Below are positions 10,150 through 20,701 of a stretch of DNA of 64,000 nt, piece by piece. The position numbers were made by a program, and so were the translations under genes. The stretch's first letter is position 1. Each line of letters opens with the position of its first letter. The notes beneath the pieces are model-generated. The model searched no databases, was not told the DNA's origin, and worked only from the letters and a program-made list of their open reading frames with translations. The DNA is from Campanula takesimana (taxonomy: Eukaryota; Streptophyta; Magnoliopsida; Asterales; Campanulaceae), in contig JAOWBW010000145.1 of assembly GCA_026119855.1 (NCBI GenBank), forward strand, positions 868,001 to 932,000, given 5' to 3'.

Positions 10150-13100
10150 AAATAGGATAAAAAAAAAAGAGTCAAAAGTCCTATTAAGTGTGCATTAATG
10201 TTTTCTCTCGTCCAATGTTAAAATTTGAGTCGATCATTAAATAAAGTCGTTCTTGTCCTCATACACTCTTCCAAGTTGTTCAATCTAATTCTTGGAAAAA
10301 TGATGAAAAGATGTCCGAACAGGTTTTGGAATGAAGGCCATCGCTTGAACGCCTAGGGGCTAAACATCGACGACGGCATCAACAACGAAGACATCAACAA
10401 TGACGAAATCAAGACAAAGAAAGGTGGAGCAACAATCATGAAGAAAAGTTTTCAAAAGGGGATATATATATATATATAAAAAAAAAACTCGCTAGGTTGA
10501 AACCCTCAAATCAACCTAGGCAAAAGTTAGGGCACAAAAAAAAAAAAAAAAAAAAATCCCCCTTCATTCAAAGAAGTTCACAATAACAACATCATTCCAC
10601 CAAACGAAGGACGAAGCAAGATCGACAACAAAGTAACAGTTCATCACGGCAAATGGAGCATCCACAAGAACTACGGTGACCTGAGCCTCTACACTGGAGG
10701 AACGTAGGCAACCTTCGGGTCCGGTCTCATGCAAGAAAGAAGATATGTTTAGCCCTAGCGCGTTATGGTGATCGGCCTTCATCTCGAACTTGTCAAGACA
10801 TCTTTGTACGATTCATTTGCCAATGAATTAATCACCAAAAGATTGAACAACTTTCTTAGATTTGTTATCGCTTTCCGTTCCTTGTCGAGTCTAGGGGCTT
10901 CTATTCATTCTGCATACTCCCAATTTCTTGCAATCAAATTGGGGCTTTCCTTCTCTTCTCTCTTAGTGACTTACTTGCCTTCGTGAGTCGTTCAACAAAT
11001 ATATACAAAGTCAATACTAGGGGCTACTTCCCTAGTCAAGTCAATGTCACTCATCTTTAGTGACAAAAGGTCCCCACCGCAAAATCACATGTCTTATCTC
11101 CTCAGCTAGAGTCAATGCAAACTTCCTCATTAACCGAGTCAAAAAAAAAAAAAAGACGCAAAAGAGATGCCCGCTGGATTGAAAACCCGAAAGGGCGGTC
11201 TAGGTAAAAAACAGGGTGCGTCATAAAAAAAAGAGAGTGAGAGAGAGAGAAGGGAAAGAGAAATGGAGATCCCCGGCTTCTAAAGAAGACAACTACACGA
11301 GCTCTACATTGGATCTCCTCAGCAAGTCAATTCCCCACCGAGTCAACTTTGGGATTGCAAAAGGCTCGACAAGATATGGCACCATCAAAGGTTGTCTTGG
11401 GTTATTGGCATCATTCTCCAGCAGTGTGCATTTTTAGGTTCATGAAAAGAAAACCCGTGGTAACCAAGATCCGCCCGAGAATGAGCCCATCATAAAAGGG
11501 CACGAGGTTGCACGAATAATCCCCAGCTATTCAATTGGCTTGGGCAGCAAATAGAAACAACATGTTTCTCAGTTTTCAAAGCTTCTTCGAGTATGTGCTT
11601 CTAAAGTACGCCGAAAGGCTCCCGAGAAATGGAGTAGCTCTTGCCATGTCCTCTCATGTTTGTTCCCTCCCACGAGGACGAATCAATCTTGCCTTGCTCA
11701 ACAAATGATGATGCCCTAGGGGCTAAGTGACTCAAGAACAAGGGCTTCTTTTGCTTCATTTGACAATCAATATGCCCTAGGGGCCATACTCGAGAAAGAT
11801 GTGTGAGACTATCCTCAAAGTCTCTCAAAAGGGATGTCAAAAGGCCCTCTTGTCATGTGTGCCCGTGCTTGTTCCCCTAATCAAGGATAGACCTTTCTCG
11901 CAATCAATGATGGCAGTCTAGGGGCCACGGTCAAGTCTTAAAGGCTCCCTCAGGCAAGAAGCAATTCACTTCAGTATCCCCAGCCGAGTCATGGGCAACA
12001 TTGGAAGCTTCCTCAATTCGGCACCGAAGGTCTCAAAGGGGCTTCGCAATCTACAATCTTTTGGACTACGACATTACAGTGATACAAGCAAAGGGCAATA
12101 TTCGGGCTTCACAACCGACAGTCTTTTGGGGCAACAATGCTCAAGCAATGCAATGTGGAGTAGTCTTATGGCTCCATGAAAAAAAAAAGCTTCAAGGGTC
12201 TCTCAACACCTCAAGTCAAAGGTCTCTTGGTTTTAAATGAGGGCTCCGATGATATGAATGAATTTGATGGTTCTTATTAGAACTCACAACGAGATTATGA
12301 AAGAAGTCTTAGAGAAAAGGAAAAAAATTCAATATGCTAGACTCACCCGGCTGAGTTATAGCGGGCAATGCCAATATGTTAACTCTACAAGCAGGGTTAC
12401 GGCCAATCCCAATGTTTCTGCAATACAGCACCCCCTTCTCCAAGATCAAAAGCACAGGCTGCATCCGAAGATCCGCCGTCGGTTCAACTCAAGAAGACTC
12501 AAGAAAACATACCGTTCGAGACTTTATCACACCAAGACCTTATCATCTACAACAACATCACTATCTCCCACGAGACGTCTCTCGAAGACCGTACTACATT
12601 TTCAACATGGACCTTCCGCCATTTGGGTATCAACCACAATAAGGGCCATCCATCTCCAAGCTAGAGAAAGAAGAAGATCACTTTCATGAGTTCTACCCAA
12701 TGGTGCATCTGCTCTCAATACAATGCCAAGATAAGTTGGGGCTTTACACCGAAAGATCTTCACATCCCGCCACCTACAAGCTCGCAAACAACAAACCCAC
12801 GTCACTTGGGGTTTAGTAATCTCTCGAAGCTTGGTATCAATGATCTTCTCTTGGAGCTTGCTCACGTCAACAGCAAAAGGAAATTTATTTGAAAAGGTCA
12901 AGAGTCGATTCATCTTGGGGCTATGCAAGTCTCTCATAGTTTGGCATCAAAGGCATTCTAGGGGCTTTACAATCAGCAACCCCTTATCTCGGCATCGAAT
13001 GTCTTTTGGAGCCCCATAACTGACACACCTCTTGGGGCTAGAAATCACTTTTCGTTGGACACAACCACAATGACAGAATTCAACAAGGCAATCCGGACTT

Positions 13101-13760
13101 CGATTGAACACGACTTGATCTTGGGTTGGCTTTGCAAACACACAATGGTCAAAATGGTTCACCCACGAACTAAAAAAAAAAAAATTCTTTTTCCCACATG
13201 TGTACATATTCTATTCCTTGAACTACGCTGGTCTGATTCCTTCCAAGGGATACTTAGGCAGCCTTTTGGCACGACCAACCCATCACCATCTCGCCAACAC
13301 TCCATCAAAGGCAAGAACAATTCATCATCACCAACATCATCATTCTCCATCTAAAGAATGGACAATCTTCATCAAAAGCATCAACATCCTTCAGCAATCC
13401 ATCTCCAATCAAGCGACAATGGTAAGTGAAGGTATGAATACATCCGAGGCTTTCCTCAAATCACACCACACACAAAATCACTTTCTCCATTCTTACAAAA
13501 ACTCTCTCTCATGCAAAACTGCTTTCAAATCACATTGCACCACGAGCACAATTTCTCTCTTCATTTCACACTTCATGCATCTTCTTGCACAAACACATAT
13601 ACCTACCAAGCACACACATAACAGGTACCACCACGAAGTCAACAGCATCCGCTACTCAAGGCACTTCATCCCCAGCAGAAAATGGTCCACAGTCAAACAT
13701 GCCCGCATCCCCACGATAAAGTCAACAGCAGCTGCAGCTCTAGACAACAATTTGGTCCAC
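10150..13760 (+). other. non-coding 3' internal region of gag-only element with degenerate repeats
   Basis: No protein domain is recognisable. A motif close to CTAGGGGCTW recurs at irregular intervals (for example about 10350, 10890, 11018, 11712, 11771, 11907, 12958, 13032). It is often followed by words such as TCTCxxAG or CAATC, and often preceded by AAGG or GTC. This suggests old tandem repeats that have drifted apart. Open frames here (such as 12258-12689 and 13200-13784) are low-complexity, His/Ser/Thr-rich, and change frame within the repeats. Confidence 0.5.
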
Positions 13761-13763
13761 AGT

Positions 13764-14515
13764 GATCCCGCAATCAACAAATAGATCCCGCACCAGCAAA
13801 CGTATCCCGTACCAGCAAACGGATCCCGCAATCAGCAAACGGATCCCGCAATCAGCAAACGGATCCCGCTTCAGCAAACGGATCCCGCTTCAGCAAACAG
13901 ATCCCGCATCAGCAAACGGATCCCGCTTCAGCAAACGGATCCCGCATCAGCAAACGGATCCTGCAATCAGCAAATGGATCGCGCAATCAGCAAACGGATC
14001 GCGCAATCAGCAAACGGATCCCGCTTCAGCAAACGGATCCCACTTCAGCAAACGGATCCCGCATCAGTAAACGGAACCCGCATCAGCAAACGGATCCCGC
14101 ATCAACAAACGGATCCCACTTCAGCAAATGGATTCCGCCTTTAGCAAACGGATCCCGCATCAGTAAACGGATCCCGCCTTCAGCAAACGGATCACGCCTC
14201 AGCAAACGGATCACGCAATCAGCAAACGGATCCCGCAATCAGCAAACGGATCCCGCTTCAGCAAACGGATCCCGCATCAGCAAACGGATCCCGCTTCAGC
14301 AAACGGATCATGCTTCAGCAAATGGATCCCGCCTTCACCAAACGGTTCTCGCATCAGCAAACAGATCCCGCATCAGCAAACGGATCCCGCATCAGTAAAC
14401 GGATCCCGCTTCAGCAAACGGATCCCGCTTCAGCAAACAGATCCCACATCAGCAAACGGATCCCGGATCAGCAAACGGATCCCGCTTCAGCAAAACGGAT
14501 CCTGCCATATCCTTT
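13764..14515 (+). repeat. 19/20-bp minisatellite, ~39 copies
   Basis: Tandem unit close to GGATCCCGCWTCAGCAAAC (19 bp), with a 20-bp variant having AATCAG. Units differ mostly at the two bases before CAG and in occasional substitutions. Since 19 is not a multiple of three, each frame cycles through all three phases every 57 bp, which explains the open frames at 13762-14070 and 14310-14630; these are not genes. Most units include a GGATCC hexamer. It lies about 175 bp upstream of the 3' LTR, where Ogre/TAT-like elements commonly carry tandem arrays. Confidence 0.9.
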
Positions 14516-14679
14516 CTATATCAATAAATCCGCTCATGCAGGGAGCGCATCCCTATCCTTCTCAAATTTCAAATTCATATTTTATCGAGTCTTTGCTTTC
14601 TTCTTTTTCCCTTTCTTGGTGATGTCCTAGGCGGATGTCTTTCTTTCGTCGGCGCGTTTTTCTACGCAATCCATGCCGT

Positions 14680-14689
14680 CGAGGGGCTC
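14680..14689 (+). promoter_or_regulatory. polypurine tract region of gag-only element
   Basis: CGAGGGGCTC lies directly before TGTAGACAC. It is purine-rich but interrupted, so it is a modest candidate for plus-strand priming. Confidence 0.45.
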
Positions 14690-15660
14690 TGTAGACACGC
14701 CGCCTTGGACCGCTCACCCCGATTGCATACTTGATCTTGTGTTTCTCTCTATTCTATATGTTTTTCGTTAGTTTTCGTTACTTTGGTTAGGTTCCTGACT
14801 GACTCTGTTAAGTTCAGGGACTAAACTGAATAACAGTGCTAACTGTCTAGTCATTTCTGTCAAAAATGGCTTCTATGAGTCACGCGCCTCCGGCCTTTGA
14901 AGCCAGAAGCACGCGCCTTCCGCCTCCAAGGTGGGAAGCGCGCGCCTCTGGGCGTGTCAGTTACGGATTGCTGGCCTTGAATCTCTCCCTTGCCCATCTT
15001 ACAAGGTTTTGCCCGGGAAATGGTTCTTGGCAGCTCAGTTTTGGCACAAAAAGCAACCCTTTACAACTATAAAAACCCCTCCAATCCATCATTGGAGGGG
15101 GATCTTTTTTATGGACTTTAATCACCATTTTCACACCTAAAAATCACCAATTTCTCCAACAATCCTTCCAATAAGGATCATTCTCAAGGAGTGTCAAGAA
15201 CTTGTCTTCCAAACATAGGTATTTTCTTGCCTTCTTCACTTTCTTCTAACTCATCTTTTCTTATCTTTTCTTTTGATCAAAAGTGCAATCAATCCCAAAC
15301 CAAATTTGGGACATAACTCCGAACGATCACTTCATCTTCATTGAAGTTGGTCTAGGGGTCATCTCCCTACATTTCAACCTCTTTTAAAACCCCTCTAAAT
15401 TTGATATTAATAGGAAGAACACAACTTTTATAATGTAAACTTTGAACGAGCAAGACCGACGTTAGTCAGGAGAGATGGGTGTTTAAGTACTTCCCATCTC
15501 GTAACCTAACCTCTGAACTCTTAAAAGGAATCTCTGTTTTCGTAAATCAAACACATTTTCCAACTTAAAAGGTTTTCTCGCGTTCCTCTAAAACATGGGT
15601 GGCGACTCCTTCAAACATCCATCCTTTTCCCATGAGGGGGCCCGGGCCGGGGTACCTACA
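14690..15660 (+). repeat. 3' LTR of gag-only element
   Basis: 971 bp, near-identical to 6905-7877, ending GGTACCTACA and followed by the CTTGG target duplicate. The TATAAAA box is at 15068-15074. Confidence 0.85.
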
Positions 15661-15767
15661 CTTGGGTACATTGGTCTATAAGGCATAGGCTTCTTGTGCA
15701 TGGGCCTTTATTGGGTATAGGCCCAAAGTTCATGGAACCTATTTAGCAAGTCGGTTTATGTCGTTTA
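15661..15767 (-). repeat. TAT element 3' LTR, second part
   Basis: Continues the LTR interrupted at 6904. CTTGGGTACATTGG through TTTATGTCGTT matches 28248-28353 of the intact right LTR. It ends with TTTA where the right LTR has TTCA, so the terminal dinucleotide appears mutated. On the minus strand the next bases (15768-15785) are a purine-rich ACTCGGGGGCCAC, the expected polypurine tract position. Confidence 0.8.
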
Positions 15768-16000
15768 GTGGCCCCCGAGTTTCTTACTCTGCATGTTGAG
15801 TAGAAACTGGATCAAGTTCTGACGTGTGCTACCACCAAGTCAATTTACTGCCTTTTTGTTGATGTTACGGGGAGCCACCAAAATCTTCTCAATATTTTGT
15901 CATTAATGGTTCGAAGTGACTAACAATAATGATTTTTCCAAAATAAGGTGCTACATTAATATCTCTGACTTATGATGACCCTGCATATCCTTATTGCCTC

Positions 16001-16007
16001 TATAAAA
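16001..16007 (+). promoter_or_regulatory. TATA box for plus-strand unit 1 in the TAT 3' region
   Basis: TATAAAA in CCTCTATAAAAGGCAAG, 77 bp before the ATG at 16084. A pyrimidine-rich leader follows (CCTCATTTTCTTCTC), as in ordinary plant genes. The spacing is right for a start about 30 bp downstream. It points against the direction of the retroelement's own genes. Confidence 0.5.
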
Positions 16008-16083
16008 GGCAAGACTTGTCTTTCCACATTCTCAGTCCCCTCATTTTCTTCTCAAATTCCTTCAACCAATTTCTTTAAAAATC

Positions 16084-16449
16084 ATGGCTCCCAAAAGATC
16101 ACATTCTGATGCTTTCCCTGAGGAGACTGACTCCCAAAATTCCGGTAACCAAGTTCGCCATTCAGATCCTGGCAGTGATTCCTCACCTCCCCCAAAGCCA
16201 TCTTTTCCTATGGAAGATTCCCCTTTCGCAGCAATAGAGAGTACTCATCTCCGATCCCTGTTGATAGTGAAGACGATGAATCTTGTAGCAGCAGTGACGA
16301 TAGCGACGGTGATGATTCCGGCGGGATCAACTAAGAAGAAGAGGCTGATGAAGAAGATGAAGATGATGATGGCCTCATGAATGATAATGAGCGAAACTGT
16401 GATGAAGATTATGAATGGGAAGGAGATGATGAAGATTATGATCTTTTTT
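16084..16449 (+). pseudogene. short acidic-tail ORF antisense to the TAT element
   Basis: The ATG has a good context (AAAATCATGGCTCC) and follows a TATA box and CT-rich leader. The first ~45 residues are MAPKRSHSDAFPEE and a Ser/Pro-rich stretch (DSSPPPKPSF). One frame change near 16220-16240 leads into a very acidic C-terminal half (DDESCSSSDDSDGDD, then EEDEDDD, ending DEDYDLF) that stops at 16449. An extra TAA interrupts the acidic part near 16332. I do not recognise the product; basic-then-acidic composition suggests a nuclear or chromatin-binding role, but that is a guess. An AT-rich 3' flank with ATTATAATGAAATC (about 16523) could end the transcript. It sits between pol and the 3' LTR, where TAT elements are known to carry extra antisense ORFs. 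Confidence 0.45.
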
Positions 16450-17097
16450 AGGCTTCCCTGCAATTTTCCTTTTATTTTTGTAATGGCTAGGCCCTCGGCC
16501 TTATTGTGGGAGCTCACCTTGTTATTATAATGAAATCATCTTTCTGATCTGCCTCTGTCTGAATCGTCCATTTTGCAGCATTTACTTTCATAACTTGGTC
16601 ATCCATACTGTGACGAGATTCTTTAAGGATATTGTCTCGGCATATCGCCGTACCGAGATAGTTTTATGTCGATTAGTAATCCCATCTGCTATTCCCCTTC
16701 CATATCGGCATGATAAATATACATGAAGCTGAGTTTATCAAGATCACGAGATTCTTCTTAGCCCAAGACCCTAGGTTCATCTGATCTTTAACTCTCATCT
16801 CGGTTTACTCTTCGTAGTGACCCCCGAGTTATCAACTCGTTATGGTAATTATTATGAATCGGCATCCTTCAGTTTTACTCGATGGTTCTTTCCTAACTTT
16901 GATGGTTGAGTCACATCAAGCGCCTCATCTTTCCCATTGGTGTCAGGCGGCGCTCCCGTATTGATTGACAAGACATTTTCCTGAAATCACGTGCCTATTA
17001 ATTAGGAGTAATGATAAGTTTAGTGGTAAAACATGTCAACCCATGGGCCACGGGTTCGGTTCGGGTGGAATCCGGGTATAACCCATCTGACCCGGAC

Positions 17098-17104
17098 TAT
17101 AAAT
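17098..17104 (+). promoter_or_regulatory. TATA box for plus-strand unit 2 in the TAT 3' region
   Basis: TATAAAT in CCCGGACTATAAATCC, followed by a leader of about 265 bp before the ATG at 17393. Context only. Confidence 0.4.
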
Positions 17105-18731
17105 CCAAAAACCCCCTACTTTTCATTTTTTCAGATTTCATTGTTTTCGAATTGTTAAAGAGAGGGTCTTTGAGTGCTTGATAACCGCCGGTGATTATTT
17201 CCGTCTTCAGCCCTGTTTTTCGTAGTATGACTCCGTCCATCTTGCTCGGTGTAACCCTCCAGTTAATTCCATCCGATTATTTTTGTTCCAACTTCACCCC
17301 CATTTGTCATTTTCTTCAATTTGCCATAACTAGGGTTTCTCAAAGCTTTCGAAGCTTCAATCTTTCTTCTTATTTCGCCGTTGTTACTTGCAATGTCCAA
17401 CCTTGAATATTTGGGTGGTAATTCTGTGTATGGATTTTATAAGAGAAACAATAGGATCTATACTAAGTCCAATGGGGTATGGAGAATGTTTTCTTTACTG
17501 GCCATATGGGATATTTTACACTTGAATAAATCCTCTAGAGAAGATGTTAGGTATCCTTCTGGGCTCTTTGCTCCTAGAACCAGGGACAGTGGTGATGCCG
17601 ACATGGTTATATTAAATAAGTTAGACAAGTTCCTTGACCACATATTCTTGCATTACATAAAATACAAACCTTTAATCTGGTCTCGTCTTGAGGGGGGCCC
17701 TCCTCAGTCCGAGTAGTTGAGACGGGGGGGGGGGGGGAAGGTCACCTCGTCCATGTCCCAGGATGAGACTAACCCCTCTGTTTCTGCTACAGGTATGGCC
17801 AGGGAGAGCACGTCTGATAGGGTAGTAAACCAGTTTGGTGCCGAGGCTATTGAGCCGAGCGAGGTTGAGGAGCTGGTCCTAGTAAAGTGGGTAGGAATAT
17901 GGGCAAATTTGGCCCTGTTGGCATGAAACATCCCAATCTGGGGGACGAGATGATCGTGGTTTTACACTCCCAGTATGGAATAGACCGAGACGAGTACACA
18001 CTTCACTATAGTAAGCCACTTTCCCTTGATACCGAGGAACAAGCCAATGCCTTCTATAATGATCAAGCTTTTATCCCTTCTTCAAACAATTCCAACTAGG
18101 TCTTAGGATTCCTCTCGACCCCTTTATAAATGAGTTTATGGAGTCTTGGGATATCGTCCCGGCCAACATCAAAGCGAATGCTGTGAGGTACCTTACCTGC
18201 TTCATTGTGCTATGCCGTAGCCTTATTTTCGAGCCGTGCATGTCGGATTTTGATCATTTTTTCAATGTGAGTTACAATTCTAAAGCCCGGTCAATAACCA
18301 TTAAATCTGACCCTGCCAAGCCCAAAATCATTTCTCCCATATTCGGTACTGTGATCAAAGTATCTGGATGGAACAGACACGTCATTAGGGTTGAGTCCCG
18401 TCATGGCTGAGAGTTTGCCGTTCCCCCTGTCTCCCGCATTGTCCTGAAGTGATGCATAGGCCGAATTGGAGTGGAGACTTGATTGAAAAACTGGAGGAAT
18501 TCACCTTACTAGGCATGATGGATTGGGCTGAGCTGGATAAGGACCCTCGGTATTATGTTCAGGCCAGGTTGATGAAGGGTCCTATCGACGGCATAACCCC
18601 CAAAATCGATATAGTAAGGGGAAACGAATTTCCTGATTGGATCATTCATCCCAATTTTGTCTTCAACCACGAGTGCATTAGATGCCAGGAACAAAATGAC
18701 ATCTGCCTTAAGACCGAGGACACCATAGGCT

Positions 18732-18816
18732 GTAATTTACTTTTCTCTAACTTGTCCATTTTCATGTCCTTCTGATGCTATACTTGAATTGTTTTGATGT
18801 GTTGTCCCCTATGCAG
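18732..18816 (+). other. probable intron in the antisense TAT gene
   Basis: The donor is GTAATTTAC and the acceptor TTGTCCCCTATGCAG, with a T-rich body of 85 bp. Coding-like sequence lies on both sides (KTEDTIG before; NMEQIEEIERDFVDPVEA after). This supports transcription of the plus strand as a spliced mRNA. Confidence 0.6.
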
Positions 18817-19451
18817 ACTTGAATATGGAGCAGATTGAAGAGATTGAGAGGGACTTCGTTGATCCTGTTGAAGCGGTAAGGATGAAGAAACAAAAGTCCA
18901 GAACTATCGTGATTGGCAAGAGGCATGCCGACATGGCAGCTCGCCAAGCTTTACTTCAAACTTAACAAGACTCAGCAGTTCCCATGGCGGATTGAGTCGA
19001 AGAAGGTGCACAGGCTAGAGAAATGGAGGCCGAGGCTCCCGACGCCGATGAAGCTCCTCCATCCAGCCAAGGTCAGAGTCAAAACCCAGGCCAATGACAT
19101 GACGCTGATATCGAGGTTAATCAAGAAAACATCTGCCAGCATCAGAAGAGGCCAAGAAAAGAGTCAAGGCAATCCTAGGGACAACCGCGGTAGAAATAGA
19201 CAACTCCCTCTACCCATGGCTTTGTCTCAGCTTCGGTCTTATCTGATGACGAGGTGAAGCGATTGGTTGATAAGTTTGCTGAGGTTTCCATAATGTAGGG
19301 CATAGATGTGTCAGCTCATTCCGATTCTGTACTGAGGCTTGGCGGGCCAGTTATTAAATAGGCCATGAATGCCGATACCATAGAGATACTTGTGGCGGAA
19401 AAACCATCTTCCCTTTAACTCCTCAACCGCAAGGGTCTAATTCTTAGTGAG

Positions 19452-19525
19452 GTATCATTTTGGCACATCTCGGTTTCGTCCCATTGATTTGCTTCTTGTG
19501 TCTTAACCTTTTTGTCCTTTCGCAG
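19452..19525 (+). other. probable second intron in the antisense TAT gene
   Basis: The donor is GTATCATTTTGG and the acceptor CTTTTTGTCCTTTCGCAG, 74 bp. The downstream exon starts LASLAQHDNIMFRY and leads directly into the coiled coil. Confidence 0.6.
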
Positions 19526-19837
19526 CTTGCGTCTCTGGCTCAACATGACAATATCATGTTCCGTTACTGTTAAGAGGGCCGAGACTGAGGTAGAGCTGCT
19601 TCAAGCCTCCAGTGCTGAGCTTAAAGGGAGGATACTTGCCGTGGAGAAGGAGAAGGCTTTCGTGGATGCAGTGAAGCGTCGGGCCGAAGAAATAATGAGG
19701 GAGGCCGAGGTCATGGTGAAAACGGCCCAAGGTGAGGTAGCAGATCTGAAGTGGTCCTTGCAATTTTCCGAAGCCGGCGTCGAGAAGGAAAGGAAGCGAG
19801 CTGAGATATTGGATGCGGAGAAGGCTGCAGCTGAGGA

Positions 19838-20284
19838 TAGGGATGACCAAACCGGCCCGGAACCGGACCGGAGAAGCCCAGAATTGGAGCGAACCGGCGA
19901 GTTAACCGGAACCGGAGTAACCGGAACCGGTGTAACCAAGGGCTGGTTAAGGTTCACATAAATGGCAAACCGGAACCGGAACCAGACCGGCGTTTCCATT
20001 TAAAAAAATAAAAATCCCTTGTTTTCAATAAATTTTAACATGTTTATTAATTATTGTATGATAAATAAATAAAATCCCTTGTTTTTCAATAAATTTTAAC
20101 CTGTTTATTCATTATTGTATGATAAAAAAAATAAAAAAATGTAGTGTGGAACCGAACCAGAACCGGATCGGAACCGTACCGGAACCGGATTGTGATGACG
20201 GGAACCGGAACCGGTGTAACCAAGGGCCGGTTAAGGTTCACATAAATGGCGAACCGGAACCGGAACCGGCGTTGGTAATCCCTA
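19838..20284 (+). mobile_element. hAT-type MITE inserted in the antisense gene
   Basis: 447 bp with terminal inverted repeats TAGGGATGACCAA and TTGGTAATCCCTA, flanked by a perfect 8-bp target duplication GCTGAGGA (19830-19837, 20285-20292), the hAT length. The ends are rich in AACCGGAACCGG; the AT-rich middle repeats TCCCTTGTTTTCAATAAATTTTAAC twice as shorter shared blocks. Joining the flanks without the insert keeps the coiled-coil frame open, so this is a late, simple insertion. No coding capacity. Confidence 0.9.
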
Positions 20285-20701
20285 GCTGAGGAAAGGTTTT
20301 CGCTATCGGAGGACAAGTATTCACGGCTTGAGGAAAGCATCCCGGCTAGGGAGAAGGCCGCCGTTGAAGCGTATAAAAAGGGTCCTTTGTTCAAGGATGA
20401 TGTGAGCGACGAAGTCGGCACAGTCTATAATGATGCGTGGTCAAACCTGACTCAACTTCTTTACATTGATCCGGAAGTCGATGTGCCGCTGGAGAAATGT
20501 GCCCGTCTTTTCCACCAAGATCCTTACAGTATTGAAGCCATGGCGGCTTATTCTTTGGTCCCATTCTCTGAAGGCGGTCTCAAAGCCATCCAGAACCGAG
20601 ATCGGCCAAGAGACCGACTTGGAACCCTCCAGCTTTGGAGGCTGGAAATTTTGAAGAGCTGCTAGAGAAGGCTGAGGAGGAGGCCAGTGCTGGGTTGGGC
20701 T

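Larger units (their letters stand above)
6905..15660 (+). mobile_element. gag-only (TR-GAG-like) LTR retrotransposon nested in the TAT LTR
   Basis: The 8.76-kb element has 973- and 971-bp LTRs (6905-7877 and 14690-15660), both starting TGTAGACAC and ending CTACA. It is flanked by a perfect 5-bp target duplication CTTGG (6900-6904, 15661-15665); the uninterrupted right LTR of the host element has the single CTTGG. The LTRs differ at about 30-35 positions by eye, roughly 3.5%. A primer-binding site follows the 5' LTR. The only protein region is gag (9139-10149); no protease, RT, RNase H or integrase was found. The 3' internal region holds degenerate repeats and a 19/20-bp minisatellite. This is the layout described for TR-GAG elements. 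The primer site and 3' tandem repeats recall the Ogre/TAT group, so it would depend on an autonomous relative outside this window. Confidence 0.85.
17393..20701 (+). pseudogene. spliced antisense gene of the TAT element (gypsy-associated coiled-coil protein), disrupted
   Basis: Plus-strand coding segments run opposite to gag-pol. They begin MSNLEYLGGNSVYGFYK, continue through RIPLDPFINEFMESWDIVPANIKANAVRYLTCFIVLC after a few frame changes, then HHPFFNVS-type sequence, and later a long coiled coil (VELLQASSAELKGRILAVEKEKAF, KRRAEEIMREAEVMVKTAQGEV). They end EELLEKAEEEASAGLG with a stop at 20701. The P-L-x-PF...VRYLTCFIVLC block resembles the plant 'putative gypsy type transposon' family (PF04195), which I know as an antisense ORF product of TAT elements. 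Two GT-AG introns are visible (18732-18816, 19452-19525). Frameshifts, stops and a 447-bp hAT insertion at 19838 disable it. Its function is unknown. Confidence 0.65.

Noticed and set aside
13764..14515. Possible CRISPR array
   Set aside because: Units abut directly with no unique spacers, inside a plant LTR element; it is a minisatellite.
13762..14630. Two open frames of about 100 codons rich in QQTDPASANGS-like repeats
   Set aside because: They are translations of the 19/20-bp minisatellite. The same 19-residue cycle arises because 19 is coprime to 3, so long frames come free.
16245..16517. Ile/Phe-rich minus-strand frame suggesting a membrane protein
   Set aside because: It is the reverse strand of the acidic Asp/Glu-rich codons of the plus-strand ORF.
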